This document shows positions 12,301-22,740 of a DNA stretch of 64,000 nucleotides, piece by piece. Numbering within the stretch: the first letter of the stretch is position 1; the number at the start of each line of letters is the position of its first letter. The stretch lies in the NCBI GenBank assembly GCA_002964805.2, contig PUDQ02000033.1, positions 620,001 to 684,000 on the forward strand, read 5' to 3'. Source of the stretch: Trametes villosa. Taxonomy: Eukaryota; Basidiomycota; Agaricomycetes; Polyporales; Polyporaceae. Under the pieces are notes generated by a model. It made no database searches. It had not been told where the DNA came from and saw nothing but the letters and a program-made list of their open reading frames with translations. Position numbers and translations under genes: made by a program.

Positions 12301-12573
12301 ACTACACCTTCTGCGCCCACCACCTCTGCCTCTGCACAACCGCCCAAAACGCCTCAGCAAGAGGCTTCATCCGAGAGCGACGAGGACAGCGAAGACAGCG
12401 AAGATAGCGCCCCAGTTCCGCCCTCCGCTCCCGCCGCCACTACTCCTGTTGCGCCACCTTCCCCCAAGGCGCCCCAGCAGCAGGTCGACTCGGAAAGCGA
12501 GGAAGACAGCGAGGAGTCTGAGTCTGGCGAAAGCGAAGCACCCGCCAAGACGACGAGCGCACCTGCGGCATAA
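9319..12573 (+). CDS. GCD6: eIF2B epsilon subunit, guanine nucleotide exchange factor
   Basis: About 900 residues in nine or more exons. The N-terminal nucleotidyltransferase-like domain starts at LQAVILADSFNKRFKPLT and continues with LLPICNATLLDWTFESLA. A left-handed beta-helix follows (hexapeptide repeats: TCKIGNNTLIGAHTTI, NASIHSSVIGQRCKIG, ASIIGERVRLG-like). Next are an acidic linker and an alpha-helical C-terminal W2 (eIF5C) domain, roughly 11560-12060. The family catalyses GDP-GTP exchange on eIF2 and is the target of the integrated stress response. After the W2 domain the protein runs on for about 165 residues of Ser/Glu repeats alternating with Pro/Ala/Thr stretches, much longer than the acidic tail I expect from yeast Gcd6. 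The start is the first ATG in frame with the conserved N-terminus. Confidence 0.93.
12067..12135 (+). repeat. 12-nt coding minisatellite (Glu-Glu-Ser-Glu units)
   Basis: About five near-identical 12-base units of the type GAGGAGAGCGAG lie in tandem inside the eIF2B epsilon coding region. Shorter runs recur near 12187-12240. They keep frame. Such repeats commonly vary in number between strains. Confidence 0.7.
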
Positions 12574-13034
12574 CACGATGCGCCCGGCGAGCCCCACGTT
12601 GCCTTTTGCCTACTCTTCTTCTTCATGCCAAGGCAGACAGGCGAACATGCGGGACAGAAGCATAGATGGTGATGGACACGCCTTGCGGAGGCATCTAGAT
12701 GACCGAGCAGAGACACTGGGGACGTAAAAGTTAGCGAGAAGTTAGCACGAATACATGTTGTACTACCGCCACAATAGAAACCGCCACAGACAGTCGTACC
12801 ACGATGGGGTGATTTTCACACTCAACGACGCTCGCACGGAGATGTATCAAGACAGAAGGGTATCAATTACACGGGAGCGCACAGAGAAAGAACATCTACT
12901 ACTACGCCGGTAGATAATAGGGAATTATAGGAGCCTCAAATGTACAGTGTCCGTCGGAACGATCGTGACAGCGTCGTGAACGGCGTGGCGAGGGGGGAGG
13001 GCCGGCTAGCAATAGGAGAGAGCCCTCTGTACTC
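12574..13034. other. Intergenic, no gene seen
   Basis: These 461 bases lie between convergent 3' ends (eIF2B epsilon and PMP3). They should contain both 3' UTRs. No open frame of note is present. Confidence 0.5.
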
Positions 13035-13434
13035 CTAATATTTCAGGATGATGTAGAGCGCGTGGATGATACCCGGGCTGCGAGAGACATGTCAGTATCG
13101 GATGGTGGCGGCCGAGGAACGTGGGCTCAGGACGCACATGTAACCCAGGATCGTCTGCAAGTCGAGTCAGCATCGAAGTGACGAAAACGATGTGAAGGAG
13201 AGCTCACCAGGAGGATGTTGATGAGGAAGTCTGCATTGCAGCCACGCTCAAGGAAGACACCCACAGGGGGGAGGAGGATCGCGAAGCTGTTGGTTGAACG
13301 ACGTCAGGGGAATGTTGAAAATGAGCCTGGTGGCGAATGAACGTACAGGATCTGTAAATAACAATCAGTACGATAGCACGAGGCGGCGGAGTGGAGGAGC
13401 GTACCTTGCAAATGTCTGAGCCAGTGAACGCCAT
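13035..13434 (-). CDS. PMP3: PMP3/SNA-type small plasma-membrane proteolipid
   Basis: Five exons: 13434-13405, 13351-13347, 13286-13208, 13154-13138 and 13077-13035. They encode 57 residues, the usual length of the UPF0057/Pmp3 family. The product has two membrane helices and the family signature PPVGVFLERGCNADFLIN, then TILGYIPGIIHALYII. Family members affect membrane potential and salt tolerance in yeast and plants. Exon 2 is only five bases (ATCCT), flanked by TTTACAG and GTACGT. Exon 4 is 17 bases. Both are needed to restore the conserved sequence, and every junction is GT-AG and in phase. Because the exons are so short, automatic gene callers are likely to miss this gene. Confidence 0.92.
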
Positions 13435-13579
13435 TGTGGATGATAGTGTGAAGGTGGGAGGAGCGCGTCCGGGCGCAGACCGGGCTTATAAGGGCAGACC
13501 CGGAGGGAGGGGTGACGTCACCGTCCTGCGCGCGCCTGAGGTGCCGGAAGTGACCTCACCGCCTCTCACCCGGACCGCC
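13435..13579. promoter_or_regulatory. 145-bp bidirectional promoter with perfect CRE palindrome
   Basis: The start codons of PMP3 (left, minus) and the formamidase gene (right, plus) are only 145 bases apart. The interval holds a TTATAA box at 13486-13491 and the palindrome GGTGACGTCACC at 13511-13522, whose core TGACGTCA is the CRE/ATF consensus bound by bZIP factors such as fungal Atf1/Sko1. The motifs are seen directly; regulation is inferred. Confidence 0.6.
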
Positions 13580-14487
13580 ATGGCCTCCGACGAGAATGCA
13601 TACGGGCCTCACGCAGCGCACCGCTTCGACTACTACCCGCCCCCGCAGTTCTCCCCGCACCGCCCGCTCATCGTCTTCGTCCACGGCGGCGCGTGGCGCT
13701 CGTTAGTACTTTCGTCCAGCGTGCCTGTCCAGACAGCCTCGCTCACGCCGGCCGTCCCAGCGACGACAAGGCCGAACATGCCGCGCTCGCCCGCACGCTC
13801 GTCTCGCTTACCGCCTGCCCAGTCGCGGTACCCAACTACCGGCTGACCTCCAAGACCGACCCCATTCAGCACCCCTCTCACGCCGAGGACGTCCTCCTCT
13901 GTCTCCACTTCCTCTCTACATGGTCCGGACCGGACGCTTCCAACCCGCAGCCGGCCCCCAACGCGCTCTACCTGCTCGGCCACAGCTGCACGGCGCACAT
14001 CCTCGCGTCCATCTTCCTCGCGTCGCCCTACGCCGAGCTGACGCCCTCTCGGCATCTGCTCTCCATCACCCGGGGCCTCGTTCTCTCGGAGGGTATTTAC
14101 GACATCGACGTCCTCCTCCGCTCCTTCCCCGGTTATAGAGAGTGGTTCATCGCGGCCGCTTTTGGAGACCATGACGCGTACGCGGACGTAAACGTCGCGT
14201 CGTACCCGCTGCGCACTGGGGCCGAACACATCCGCTGGCTCATCCTGCACTCCAAGGCCGACCTTCTCGTCGACCTCATCCAGAGCGACACCATGTACGC
14301 GCATCTGTCCGCCGTGACTTCAACGCAGCCGCCCAGCTCGCGCCCGCTGGTGGTCAAGAACTTCGACGACCTCGTGGAGAACCACGACGACAACCTGCGG
14401 GGCGCTGTCTATCCGCGCATTATCGCCGACTTTGTCGCGCAAGACCAAGACGACAGCGAGCATGCGCCTGCCGCCACTGCCGTATAG
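13580..14487 (+). CDS. BNA7: Kynurenine formamidase (arylformamidase), alpha/beta hydrolase
   Basis: Two exons (13580-13701 and 13761-14487) encode 282 residues. The alpha/beta-hydrolase oxyanion motif HGGAW is near residue 36 and the nucleophile motif GHSCTAH is in the middle. A late Asp in LHSKADLLVD and a His in VENHDDN are positioned like the rest of the catalytic triad. The sequence around VLSEGIYDI and the overall size fit Bna7-type kynurenine formamidases, which hydrolyse N-formylkynurenine to kynurenine and formate. The neighbouring kynureninase gene, which ends 940 bases away on the opposite strand, supports this over a generic esterase. Confidence 0.78.
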
Positions 14488-15427
14488 TTGCCGGTTTGTA
14501 AAGACACCTATGTGCGTCATCGGTCTGTCCGCAGGTCGATCTTGGGCAAAAGATCTTGACGTCGGTCGATTTTTGCGTCAGTACAGCACGACAACTCAAT
14601 CAGTCTTCGATCGGTGGTGTTTCCCCTGCTCCACCTTCGTCGCTTGTGGGGCTGTTCTTCAAATACACAGCGCGTCGCTTCGGCACCGACAGATACCTCG
14701 ATTGAGTCTTGTATACCGGAGGGTGTTGTGAAGAGAAGTTGTATCTGCCAATGTACTATATGTTACTGAATCTCAGGATGCACATGCGTGATATATTCCT
14801 CTTCCCAGAGATGACCAGAGCAGGATGGCTCGAGAGAGCCGATTCTGAGGTAAGTGCCTTCCCGCGAGTCTTCGAACTGCACCGCTGATCGAGCCTGTCG
14901 AAGTCGCCGGCCCTAGGCTTGCAGTATGATTGCAAGTTCCGCAGGATGTGTGGTTTTGTGTCAGACTGCGCTACAGTCGTATATAGGGTTGGACCCGCCA
15001 CTGCTTGCAATTGCCGTCCGCCTTGAACACGTTATGGCAAACCCAGCTCGAGGACAAGAGCCTTCCCAGGATCCACTGGCAGATTGCGTCCAACTGCTAG
15101 CACTTCCAAAGGAACTCACCCGTACGGGTAGGATTGGACGCTGAAACTAAAGCTGATGGAGTCCGGCAGTGCTGTCTTCTTTGCCATATTCACAGAAGGC
15201 ATGGGTTCAGCTTCATGCCGCGTGTTTGTTCAGCATCATGGTCGTAGCAGTTCTTGAATAGAGTCTCCTTTTACGCGCAATTCTGAGGAAGATCAAGTGT
15301 GTTACCGAATGACCCCCTTGCACGAATACATCAATATCGCCTTGGCGTTCTCCTATAACCTACACCCAGTTTCTTGCCTGCTATACGTCCCAAACCACCA
15401 TCACCGTCCATATCCAAGGCGTGATGA
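14488..15427. other. Intergenic between convergent kynurenine-pathway genes
   Basis: This 940-base gap joins the 3' ends of the formamidase and kynureninase genes. No coding region or repeat is recognised. Confidence 0.5.
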
Positions 15428-17164
15428 TTATGCTGGGGGCGGCACGCCTTCCTTCTCCACCTCCTCGAGTACCTCGTCCAACACCTTTACCGCCCGCTCG
15501 ACGTCCTCGAACGTGTTGTACAGCGGAGCAGGCGCAAGACGGATGACATCCGGCTTCCGCGAGTCGCCCACGACGCCCCTCGCCTCCAACCCCTTCAGCA
15601 CGCGCGGCATCACGCCCCGTCCGGTCGGGAGGAACACGAGCGAGAGCTGCGCGCCGCGCTGCGCGGGGTCCGCCGGCGTGATAATCGTCATCCGCACACC
15701 CTCGCCGGCCGCGGCGCCCGCCTGCTCGGGCGGGACGTAGAAGCGGCTCTGGTGGAGGAGCGCCTCGAGGTGGCCGGTGAGCTGCAAGGAACGCGCGCGC
15801 ACGGCGGGCATGCCGCCCGCGTCCGCGAAGACCTGCAGCGCGCCGAGGAGCGCGACGGTCGCGAGCACGGACGGGTTCGACTGCTGGAAGCCCTGCGCGC
15901 CGCGGATCGCCTTAAATTGCGGCGGCATGTCGAACCGCGTCGCGGGGTCGTGGCCCCACCAGCCTGCTTCACTGTGAATTTTGCGGGTTTAGACGATGGG
16001 CGTAGAATGCGGAAAGGCTGGGAGTACGTACTGGACAGCGAGGTCCGCCCAGCGCTCGTGCACGAAGAGGCCGCCGATGCCGCCCGGTCCAGAGTTGAGG
16101 TACTTGTACGTGCACCACACCGCGAAGTCGACGCCCCAGTCGTGCAGCGCGAGCGGGACGTTGCCGACCGCGTGCGCGAGGTCCCAGCCGCACACGCAGC
16201 CCTGCGCCTTCGCGGCGGCCGTGATCTCCGGCATCGCGAACCACTGGCCAGTGTAGAACTGCACGCCGCTGAAGAGCACGAGCGCGATGCGGGCGCCGTG
16301 TTGGGCGATGGTGCTGAGGATGTCTTCGGTCCGGAGCGTGTGCTCGCCTTCGCGGGGGGAGAGGGCGATGATGGCGTCGGCTGGGTCGTATCCTCGCGAG
16401 GTGAGTTGGGTCGCCATAGCGTACTGTACACAGAGCAGACTATCGTAAGCCCACAGGGATGAGGAGCGAGTGGCTGAGGAACGAACCTGGTCTGACGGGA
16501 AAGCCTTCGCCTCACAGAGGATCTTATATCGCTCCGCGGTGGGCTTGTAGAATGCATTCAGCATCAAGTGGAGGTTGGCGGTGAGCGTGCCCATGCATGC
16601 GACCTCCGATTCCTTCGCTCCTACAGGCCGAATGAGCATGTGTACGCCCCCACTACGCCGCGAAGCGCATAGCGACCCGTGATCGACGTACCTACGATCT
16701 GCGCGAGGTGGGGATGTACCGTGTCCGCGATGTACATCCAACTCCGGCCCAGCGGATGGTCAAAATGACCCTCGACCGCCCTATATTGCACCGGGCACCG
16801 AAGCTTAGCTCGGTGTCATTCACAGCAGCTATGGCCTGAACACGCACCTCGTCCCCCATACATTGAGCTCCTCCTCGACGAGCTTCTTCGAGCGCTTCGA
16901 GAGCAGCCCAAGCGAGTTCCCGCAGAGGTACGTGCACGGCTCGTCCGCTGCTCGCCACAAGGAGCGCGCGCGATGGTACAGTCGACATCGGGCGGCGAGA
17001 TTGCGTCAGTTACAGGCCGCGGTTTGTGGGGGGACATTCTGGGGCGCACCAAGTTCGGAGGAGACCGCGTCCGCCTTCATCTGGCGGAACGTCGGCACGA
17101 CGAACTCATCCCGGTATTTGCTCAGGGCGTCCTCCTCAGGCGAGAGCTTGAATGTGCTCGACAT
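15428..17164 (-). CDS. BNA5: Kynureninase, PLP-dependent
   Basis: Six exons encode about 465 residues. N-terminal features are TYLCGNSLGLLSK and VEGHFDHPLGRSW. The PLP lysine lies in CTYKYLNSGPGGIGG, with the preceding GWDLAHAVGNVPL contributing the cofactor Asp. The segment EAGWWGHDPATRF and the C-terminal helical domain are also typical. The enzyme cleaves kynurenine and 3-hydroxykynurenine to anthranilate and 3-hydroxyanthranilate plus alanine, on the route from tryptophan to NAD. The last intron (around 15970-16030) was set so that the HEAGWWGHD block is kept in frame. Start ATG is at 17164-17162, stop at 15428. Confidence 0.95.
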
Positions 17165-17791
17165 CGCTGCTAGTTGTGCTGGATGCGCGCAAAGTCTAAG
17201 TGGGGCGCAGTCGGGTCGTGCGGGGTCGCTGGGAGTTGCGATAGTCTGGGCAGCTGGAGACAGTGGGACCGCAGAAGCTCGAGGGTGGGGAAGCGGTTAC
17301 AAGACGGACGCCGTGATAGACACTTCAGGCGGTTTTATCCCGCCGTACAAGGTCAGGCTGCTGTCGATGTCGACGAGATACTCGCGATTGTCCATCGCGC
17401 TGCCCGTTGTGGCTGAAGATCGTGCTGTCGCGCGCGTCACGTAGCTGCAGGTCGGAGTCAGAGGCTCGGTGTGGCATGCGGGAACACAATTCTGGACATG
17501 CAGGTGTCGTCCATGAGCGACCGCCGAGCACTACTGGGAAGGTTTGTGACTGTCGCACGGGGAGTAGCCCTACGATAAGTATTATAGATGAAGAGCATGG
17601 AATACAGGAAGTGGTATATTAGGCGAAACATGGAGTAGATACGTCGTGCCCTCGCCGGAAATGTCCTCACCGCATGCGCGTGGGCATGGGCCAAGGATGC
17701 AGTAGGGGTAAATGAATACGTCTCGTGAGATCGTCCAAGCTCATGACATAAAGTGCTCGTCCACCGAAGCCACAGAAAACGCCCAAGGGAC
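17165..17791. other. Intergenic, no gene seen
   Basis: These 627 bases contain the kynureninase promoter and the 3' UTR of the syntaxin gene; both genes are on the minus strand. Nothing else is recognised. Confidence 0.5.
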
Positions 17792-19197
17792 TTAGTTGTT
17801 GTTCTTGCCGCCGCCGTTGTTCTTCAGGCCGAAGTATAGGCCGAGAACGAGCGCGAGGATAGCAACGACGCCGACCGAAATACCGAAGCAGATCCAGCGT
17901 TTTCGCCGAGCAGACCGAGCGTGCTTCACTGCTATCTCGGTCTCTTTGAGACTGCCCGCAACCGTGTCAGACAAAGGTCGAAAACGGAGAGTGGGACGAC
18001 ACGTACCCCGCGCCCGTGTCCGCCTCCACATTGCCGGCCATGGTGTTGATTTGGTCAATGGCCTCGTCTTGCTGCGCGACAAGCACCGACATCTACGCCG
18101 CCCAGACGTAAGAACCAATCATGGATCGGCGCGAACGCCACCACTCACGTCATTGAACAGCTGCGCCAGCTCCTCCAATGTCCGCTCAATCTTCTGGATG
18201 TCGTTGTGGCGGTCTTGGACTTCGCGGTAGGCCATCCTGGACTCGCCATAGCGTGTTGATGAGGAGAGCTACATAAGACATCAGCAAAGTCCGGTCAAGT
18301 CAAGAGGGCCTGACATACTGCTTGTGTGAAGATCTGAGCACCAGTACCGTTCGTGTCATTGACCACAGCCGCAACCTCTTCTGGTGTGGCATCGGGTTTG
18401 ACTGGAATACAGAGGTCAGTCTCACAGTGTGAGGTGCAAAACGACGACGCCACACACCAATTTTGAACTGCCGCTCTACCCGCTGCTTGTACTTCGCGCG
18501 GTAATCCCTCTCCACTTGCTGGTAGTTCTGTAGCACTTCCACAAACTTCTGGCGCAGAAGTCCAGTCTGCATACGTGAAACCGAGTAAGCACAGATCTCC
18601 GCAGCATGCATTACCACAGGTTGAGGACTGGAGGGATGCTCACCTGGTTCTTGCGAATGGCCTGGTCTTGAGCGCGGGTGACGGGGAAGGATGTCAATGT
18701 TTGTATCCTCTCCTTGAGCTCATTGCTCAGCTGTCGCGTCTGCCCGACCAGGTCGTCCAGAACGGCCTCGTTTTGCCGGCTCGCGCTGTCGTCCGTGCTG
18801 TTGAGCGTGCGCGAATGGAGGTCCGCTATCCGGGAGACGTTGCTGCTGAATTGCGCGATGCCATCCTGCACGGACGTGACCTACACGCAGAAAAGGCGGT
18901 CAGCATGCAGCGAGCGCAGAGCGCGTCGGGCGACGCGGGTATGTCGCGGTAAAGACGCAACGCGCGCACCTGGTTGTAGAAGTCCGCCATGGGGTCCGTG
19001 CTCCCATTGCCCGCGCCATTCTGCGGTGAGGTGGGAGGCGTGTACTCCCCCCCTCCAACCGGTGTCAGCTCGTGAGCCTGGCCTCCCTGCTGCTGTTGGC
19101 GGGCCTGCGCAGCGCCAAGCGCTAGTCAGCCTCTGAGGGAGCTTTATGCAAGGATTTGGGCGCGCACCCGGTGTGCTGCTAGTCTGTCGCGCTGCAT
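17792..19197 (-). CDS. SSO1: Sso-type plasma-membrane syntaxin (Qa-SNARE)
   Basis: Roughly 330 residues in eight exons. After a Gln/Gly/Pro-rich N-terminus, the syntaxin Habc bundle begins near VTSVQDGIAQFSSNVSRIA and runs to VERDYRAKYKQRVERQF. The SNARE helix (ELAQLFNDMSVLVAQQDEAI) has the zero-layer Gln expected of a Qa-SNARE. A membrane anchor (ISVGVVAILALVLGLYFG) follows, with a short Gly/Asn tail. Sso1/2 are the t-SNAREs for exocytosis at the fungal plasma membrane. The first exon encodes only ten residues, ending in a GTGCGC donor; the start ATG at 19197-19195 is the only plausible one. Confidence 0.88.
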
Positions 19198-20467
19198 GAT
19201 GAACAGATGGGTATCTCAGAGCGGCACAGGAACGAGACGAGACGAGATGGCGGGGGAAGAGAGACGGAGTGGCCACACTGTCCGCATCGAAGAGCGAACT
19301 GCTTCCAGGAACGGCGCGGAGCATGCCCATGCGGTCCCAATATGGTATTGGCCCCGCGGCCCGGCCCCCCCGACGCACTCCTGCTCGCCAACCACCACCA
19401 TCCTGTCTGCCGATGCTGCGACAGTGGTACTACAGCCCAAACGAACGCCGTGAGCCATTTGCAGGACTACCATCTACCTAGACCTGCGCTTTCTTCGAGA
19501 TCTCTGCACTCGTCGCTGCATGATCAAACATGTGGGCCTGTGAATGCTAGACACGGAGCCACATGCTACTTCACACGAACTGGATTGCCGTTACCAGGGG
19601 CCCATGCTATGGAATTCAGCTTCTACATGGCGTCTATCTTATGCTCGTGGAGAGGTTTCGGCGGTGGTCGATGGCTACACATGCCGCCAGTACTTATACT
19701 CCCCGCCGGCATCTCGTTGGCTGCCTGGACCGGGGATGCGGGGGCGTGCGCCGAGCAAAGTGTGTACGTAATTTGTCACAGAAATCGGTCTCTGGACGTT
19801 GGATTGCGAAGCCCTCTCATAAGATAAGTGCTATCGCCTATATATGCTAGCAGAGAAACACGACGTCGGCCCTGTGTATGTATCCTCCGAGCGGCGTATA
19901 GGTTGACGGCCGGCTACCAATACACTGGCGCGTACGTCCGGCATAACTACAGACAGTGTACAGTTCCTCGGTGTTTGGTAAGGTCACCCATAAGGTATTG
20001 TCAACATGCACTGTCATCCCGACCATGCCGGCAGACCTGGATGGGTACGCGTCGTCTCATGTGATCTGCCCAAGAGTATCGCTGCTGGCGGTAACTACAT
20101 AGGTGGATAGACCGAGCCCTAGCGCGCAGGATCGATCGCAGATGACGATGACGAACGAGCGCATAGCTGATGCAGCAACGCCGGACTTAGCGCAAAGGCC
20201 GTGCCATCCTAGTCCTGGATCGACCGGCCAATTGGTGTCAAGTGCCGGATACACATGTACAGCAGGCTTGGAAGGTCTTAACACTGCGCTCATAGGGACT
20301 GTCTCCGGTCGGAGAGAACGAGTGTTCGCAGTAGAGTGCTCGCGTGTACATGTTCTCTAGGAGGTTCGGGACTCGGATGTATATATAAAGGCACTCCACA
20401 TTCATGACACCTCCCAACAACTTAGCACACCCCTCCTCAAACCTTCACCTCCAGCTCCCCCCAAAAC
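19198..20467. other. Intergenic with divergent promoters
   Basis: This 1.27-kb gap lies between the divergent syntaxin and aldo-keto reductase genes. No coding region is supported. The only clear element is a TATA box at its right end. Confidence 0.5.
20382..20389 (+). promoter_or_regulatory. TATA box of the aldo-keto reductase gene
   Basis: The sequence ATGTATATATAAAGG spans a good TATATAAA box about 80 bases upstream of the start codon at 20468. A C/A-rich leader (CCTCCAGCTCCCCCCAAAAC) follows. This is a typical fungal inducible-promoter arrangement. Confidence 0.65.
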
Positions 20468-22154
20468 ATGGTCGTCGTCAATACTGTCAAGCTGGGTGGT
20501 ACCGCGTCTGGTATTACCGTCGGAAAGGTCGCTGTGAGTTGAATAAAGAGCCGCTTGTTATCCGCATCGTGATCTGAGGCTCATTCTGAACCGTTCGCTC
20601 CTCTAGCATGGCTTGATGATGATGACGTTTGTGGTTTCTGATTGCTGGTAGCGGTCGACGCTCACCACCTCATGCATTTACAGATGGCGGGACCCGCAGC
20701 ACCCTCTCCCCGACGAAGACGCCTTCGAGGCTATCAAGGCGGGTGTCGATGCCATGCCACCCGGCGTGAAGATGCTCATCAACAGCGGTAAGAATATCAT
20801 GAGCACGCGCCGCTCTCGCATGACATGATGCTAACGCTAGTTCTTCAGGTGAATTCTATGGGCACGGTTTCACGACGGCCAATTTGGAGCTTATTGCTCG
20901 TTTCTTCGACAAATACCCCGAGTACGCGGAACGCACCTTCCTGTCTGTGAAGGCGAGTCCCTCGACGATTCTGCCGTTCCCAGCAAAAACCTGACGGATA
21001 AATATCTCTAGGGTGGCTTGAAGGAGGGACAACTGGTCCCCGACGGCTCGTGCGTTGTTCTCTCGAGACTCCTCACATAAGTATACTAACAGGGTATCTT
21101 GAAGCCCCGAGAACTTGAGGCGCAGTGTCGACAAGATCAATGAGGTCCTGCGCGGTACGAAGCGTCTGGATCTCTTCGAGTCCGCCCGCGTCGCCCCGAA
21201 CGTTCCTCTCGAGGACGCGATCAAGACCCTCGCCCAGCTGAAGAGCGAGGGCAAGTTCGACCACATCGGCATGTCCGAGTGCAGTGCTGACAGCCTCAGG
21301 CGGGGCAACGCTGTGCGTACTAAGCTCGAGATTGTATCTGTTGTTGGACGAGGTCGCTGAATGGCGTGACGCTTTACAGGTGCACCCGATCGCCGCGGTG
21401 GAGATCGAGGTCAGCCTCTGGTCCTACGAAGAGGAGACGAAGAAAGGTAAGTGTAGTGAGCGCAGCTACGGAGTGCACTTGCTGAATTATTCCTGTACAG
21501 TGATCGCCACCGCGCAAGAGCTCGGCATCGCAGTGGTCGCTTACTCGTAGGCCATCTGCTACGATATGTCGATTATATGCACACTAACACACCGAACAAA
21601 TAGTCCTCTTGGACGAGGCTTCCTGACAGGGACGATCAAGAGCCCGAAGGATCTACCTGGTAAGTGTGAATAGAAGTCTCCGCGCTAACTAATCAAGGGC
21701 TTACCATTGGATGCAGAGGGAGACATGCGCCACCACATGTCCCGCTTCCAGGAGGAGGTTCGTCCAGCGTACCCTGGCGTAGTCTGCGACGCTAACAAGC
21801 CTTGAATTTCAGAACTTCAAGCACAACATGGCTATCGTCGATGCGGTCAAGGCCCTCGCCGACAAGAAGGGTGTCACCCCAGCCCAGCTGAGCATCGCCT
21901 GGGTTGCGTCACTCGGCCCGCACGTAATTCCCCTTCCTGGGTCTTCGTGAGTGGTTCTGCGTAGCGGTATGCATCTATAGCCTGCTTATACCGGTAACAG
22001 GAGCAAGAAGCGCAACCTGGAGAACCTCGCCGGAGGAGACGTTGAGTTGACGAAGGCCGACTTGGAGGAGATCGACAGGCTCCTGGCCTTCGACGTCAAG
22101 GGGGGACGCTACAACGATGCCGTGGACTCCAAGGTGTTGGGCCTGTGGGGTTGA
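20468..22154 (+). CDS. Aldo-keto reductase, pyridoxal-reductase type
   Basis: About 340 residues split over a dozen small exons. The N-terminus (VKLGGTASGITVGKVA, then HGLMMMTWRDPQ) and NSGEFYGHG with the catalytic Tyr match the AKR8 group typified by S. pombe pyridoxal reductase plr1. Next come FLSVKGG with the catalytic Lys, and a C-terminal cofactor segment near WVASLGPHVIPLPGSSSKK. These enzymes use NADPH to reduce pyridoxal and other aldehydes. The exact substrate cannot be told from sequence; basidiomycetes often have several paralogues. One tiny exon (HGLMMM) sits between two introns near 20607. Stop TGA is at 22152-22154. Confidence 0.85.
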
Positions 22155-22740
22155 GGCCGGCTTTCCCGAGGACTTGTGTTAAACAGATACATGGATCCGC
22201 TTCACCGTGTATGATAGTAGCTGTTGATGAGATGTCTGCGTCATTATACTTGACAGCTTATAGCTGCTACCTTTGGAGACCGGTATCTCGAATCATGCGG
22301 CCTCGGAAAACAACGTAGCTGCTACCGACGAGTGTTGCGCTAGATTTCCGCCGTTTTTCCTGAGCAATCCCAGTCATGCCACGTACCATCGGCGCTGCAA
22401 ATGACTCGAGTTGCTTCACGCTGTCCGTCAGTTTGTCGGAGAAAGAGGAGGGAGATGACCACGGCTCGGAGACGGAGGCGGAAAGAAGCGCGGACAGCTC
22501 TGGACTCGGGGACGATCTCGATCGGGGCAGTATGTATAGCACGCGTTATCTAATCTGGCCTCCTCCCCCGCCCCTTGGCAAGGAAATTGAAAAGTTGATA
22601 AACTGCCCGTTCCGAGTCATTACCCCGCGAGTCAGCCCAGCGGCGACGCGGAAACATCTCGCGAACCATCTTGCTCTCGTACCCCCACCTCGCGCAGCCC
22701 AGCAGAAACCCACCGGACACGCCTCAGACACACGCGCATC
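22155..22740. other. Intergenic, asparagine synthetase promoter region
   Basis: These 586 bases hold the reductase 3' UTR and the promoter of the next gene. Two open frames of about 90-126 codons lie here on opposite strands but have no recognisable domain. Three Gcn4/CPC1-type core motifs are listed separately. Confidence 0.5.
22402..22634. promoter_or_regulatory. Cluster of three Gcn4/CPC1-type TGACTC cores
   Basis: The hexamer TGACTC is present at 22402-22407 on the plus strand and, in reverse orientation (GAGTCA), at 22614-22619 and 22629-22634. The last two lie about 107-127 bases before the asparagine synthetase start. TGACTC(A) is the core bound by the bZIP activator of the amino-acid general control response, and asparagine synthetase is a classic target. 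Binding is inferred. Confidence 0.5.

Noticed and set aside
11371..12360. Several long minus-strand frames across the eIF2B epsilon 3' exon
   Set aside because: They are shadows of the repeat-rich, GC-biased coding strand (Ser/Leu or Arg runs).
22267..22542. 91-codon minus-strand frame upstream of asparagine synthetase
   Set aside because: There is no homologous motif, it lies in a promoter region, and it starts next to a GATCTCGATC run. It is not supported as a gene.
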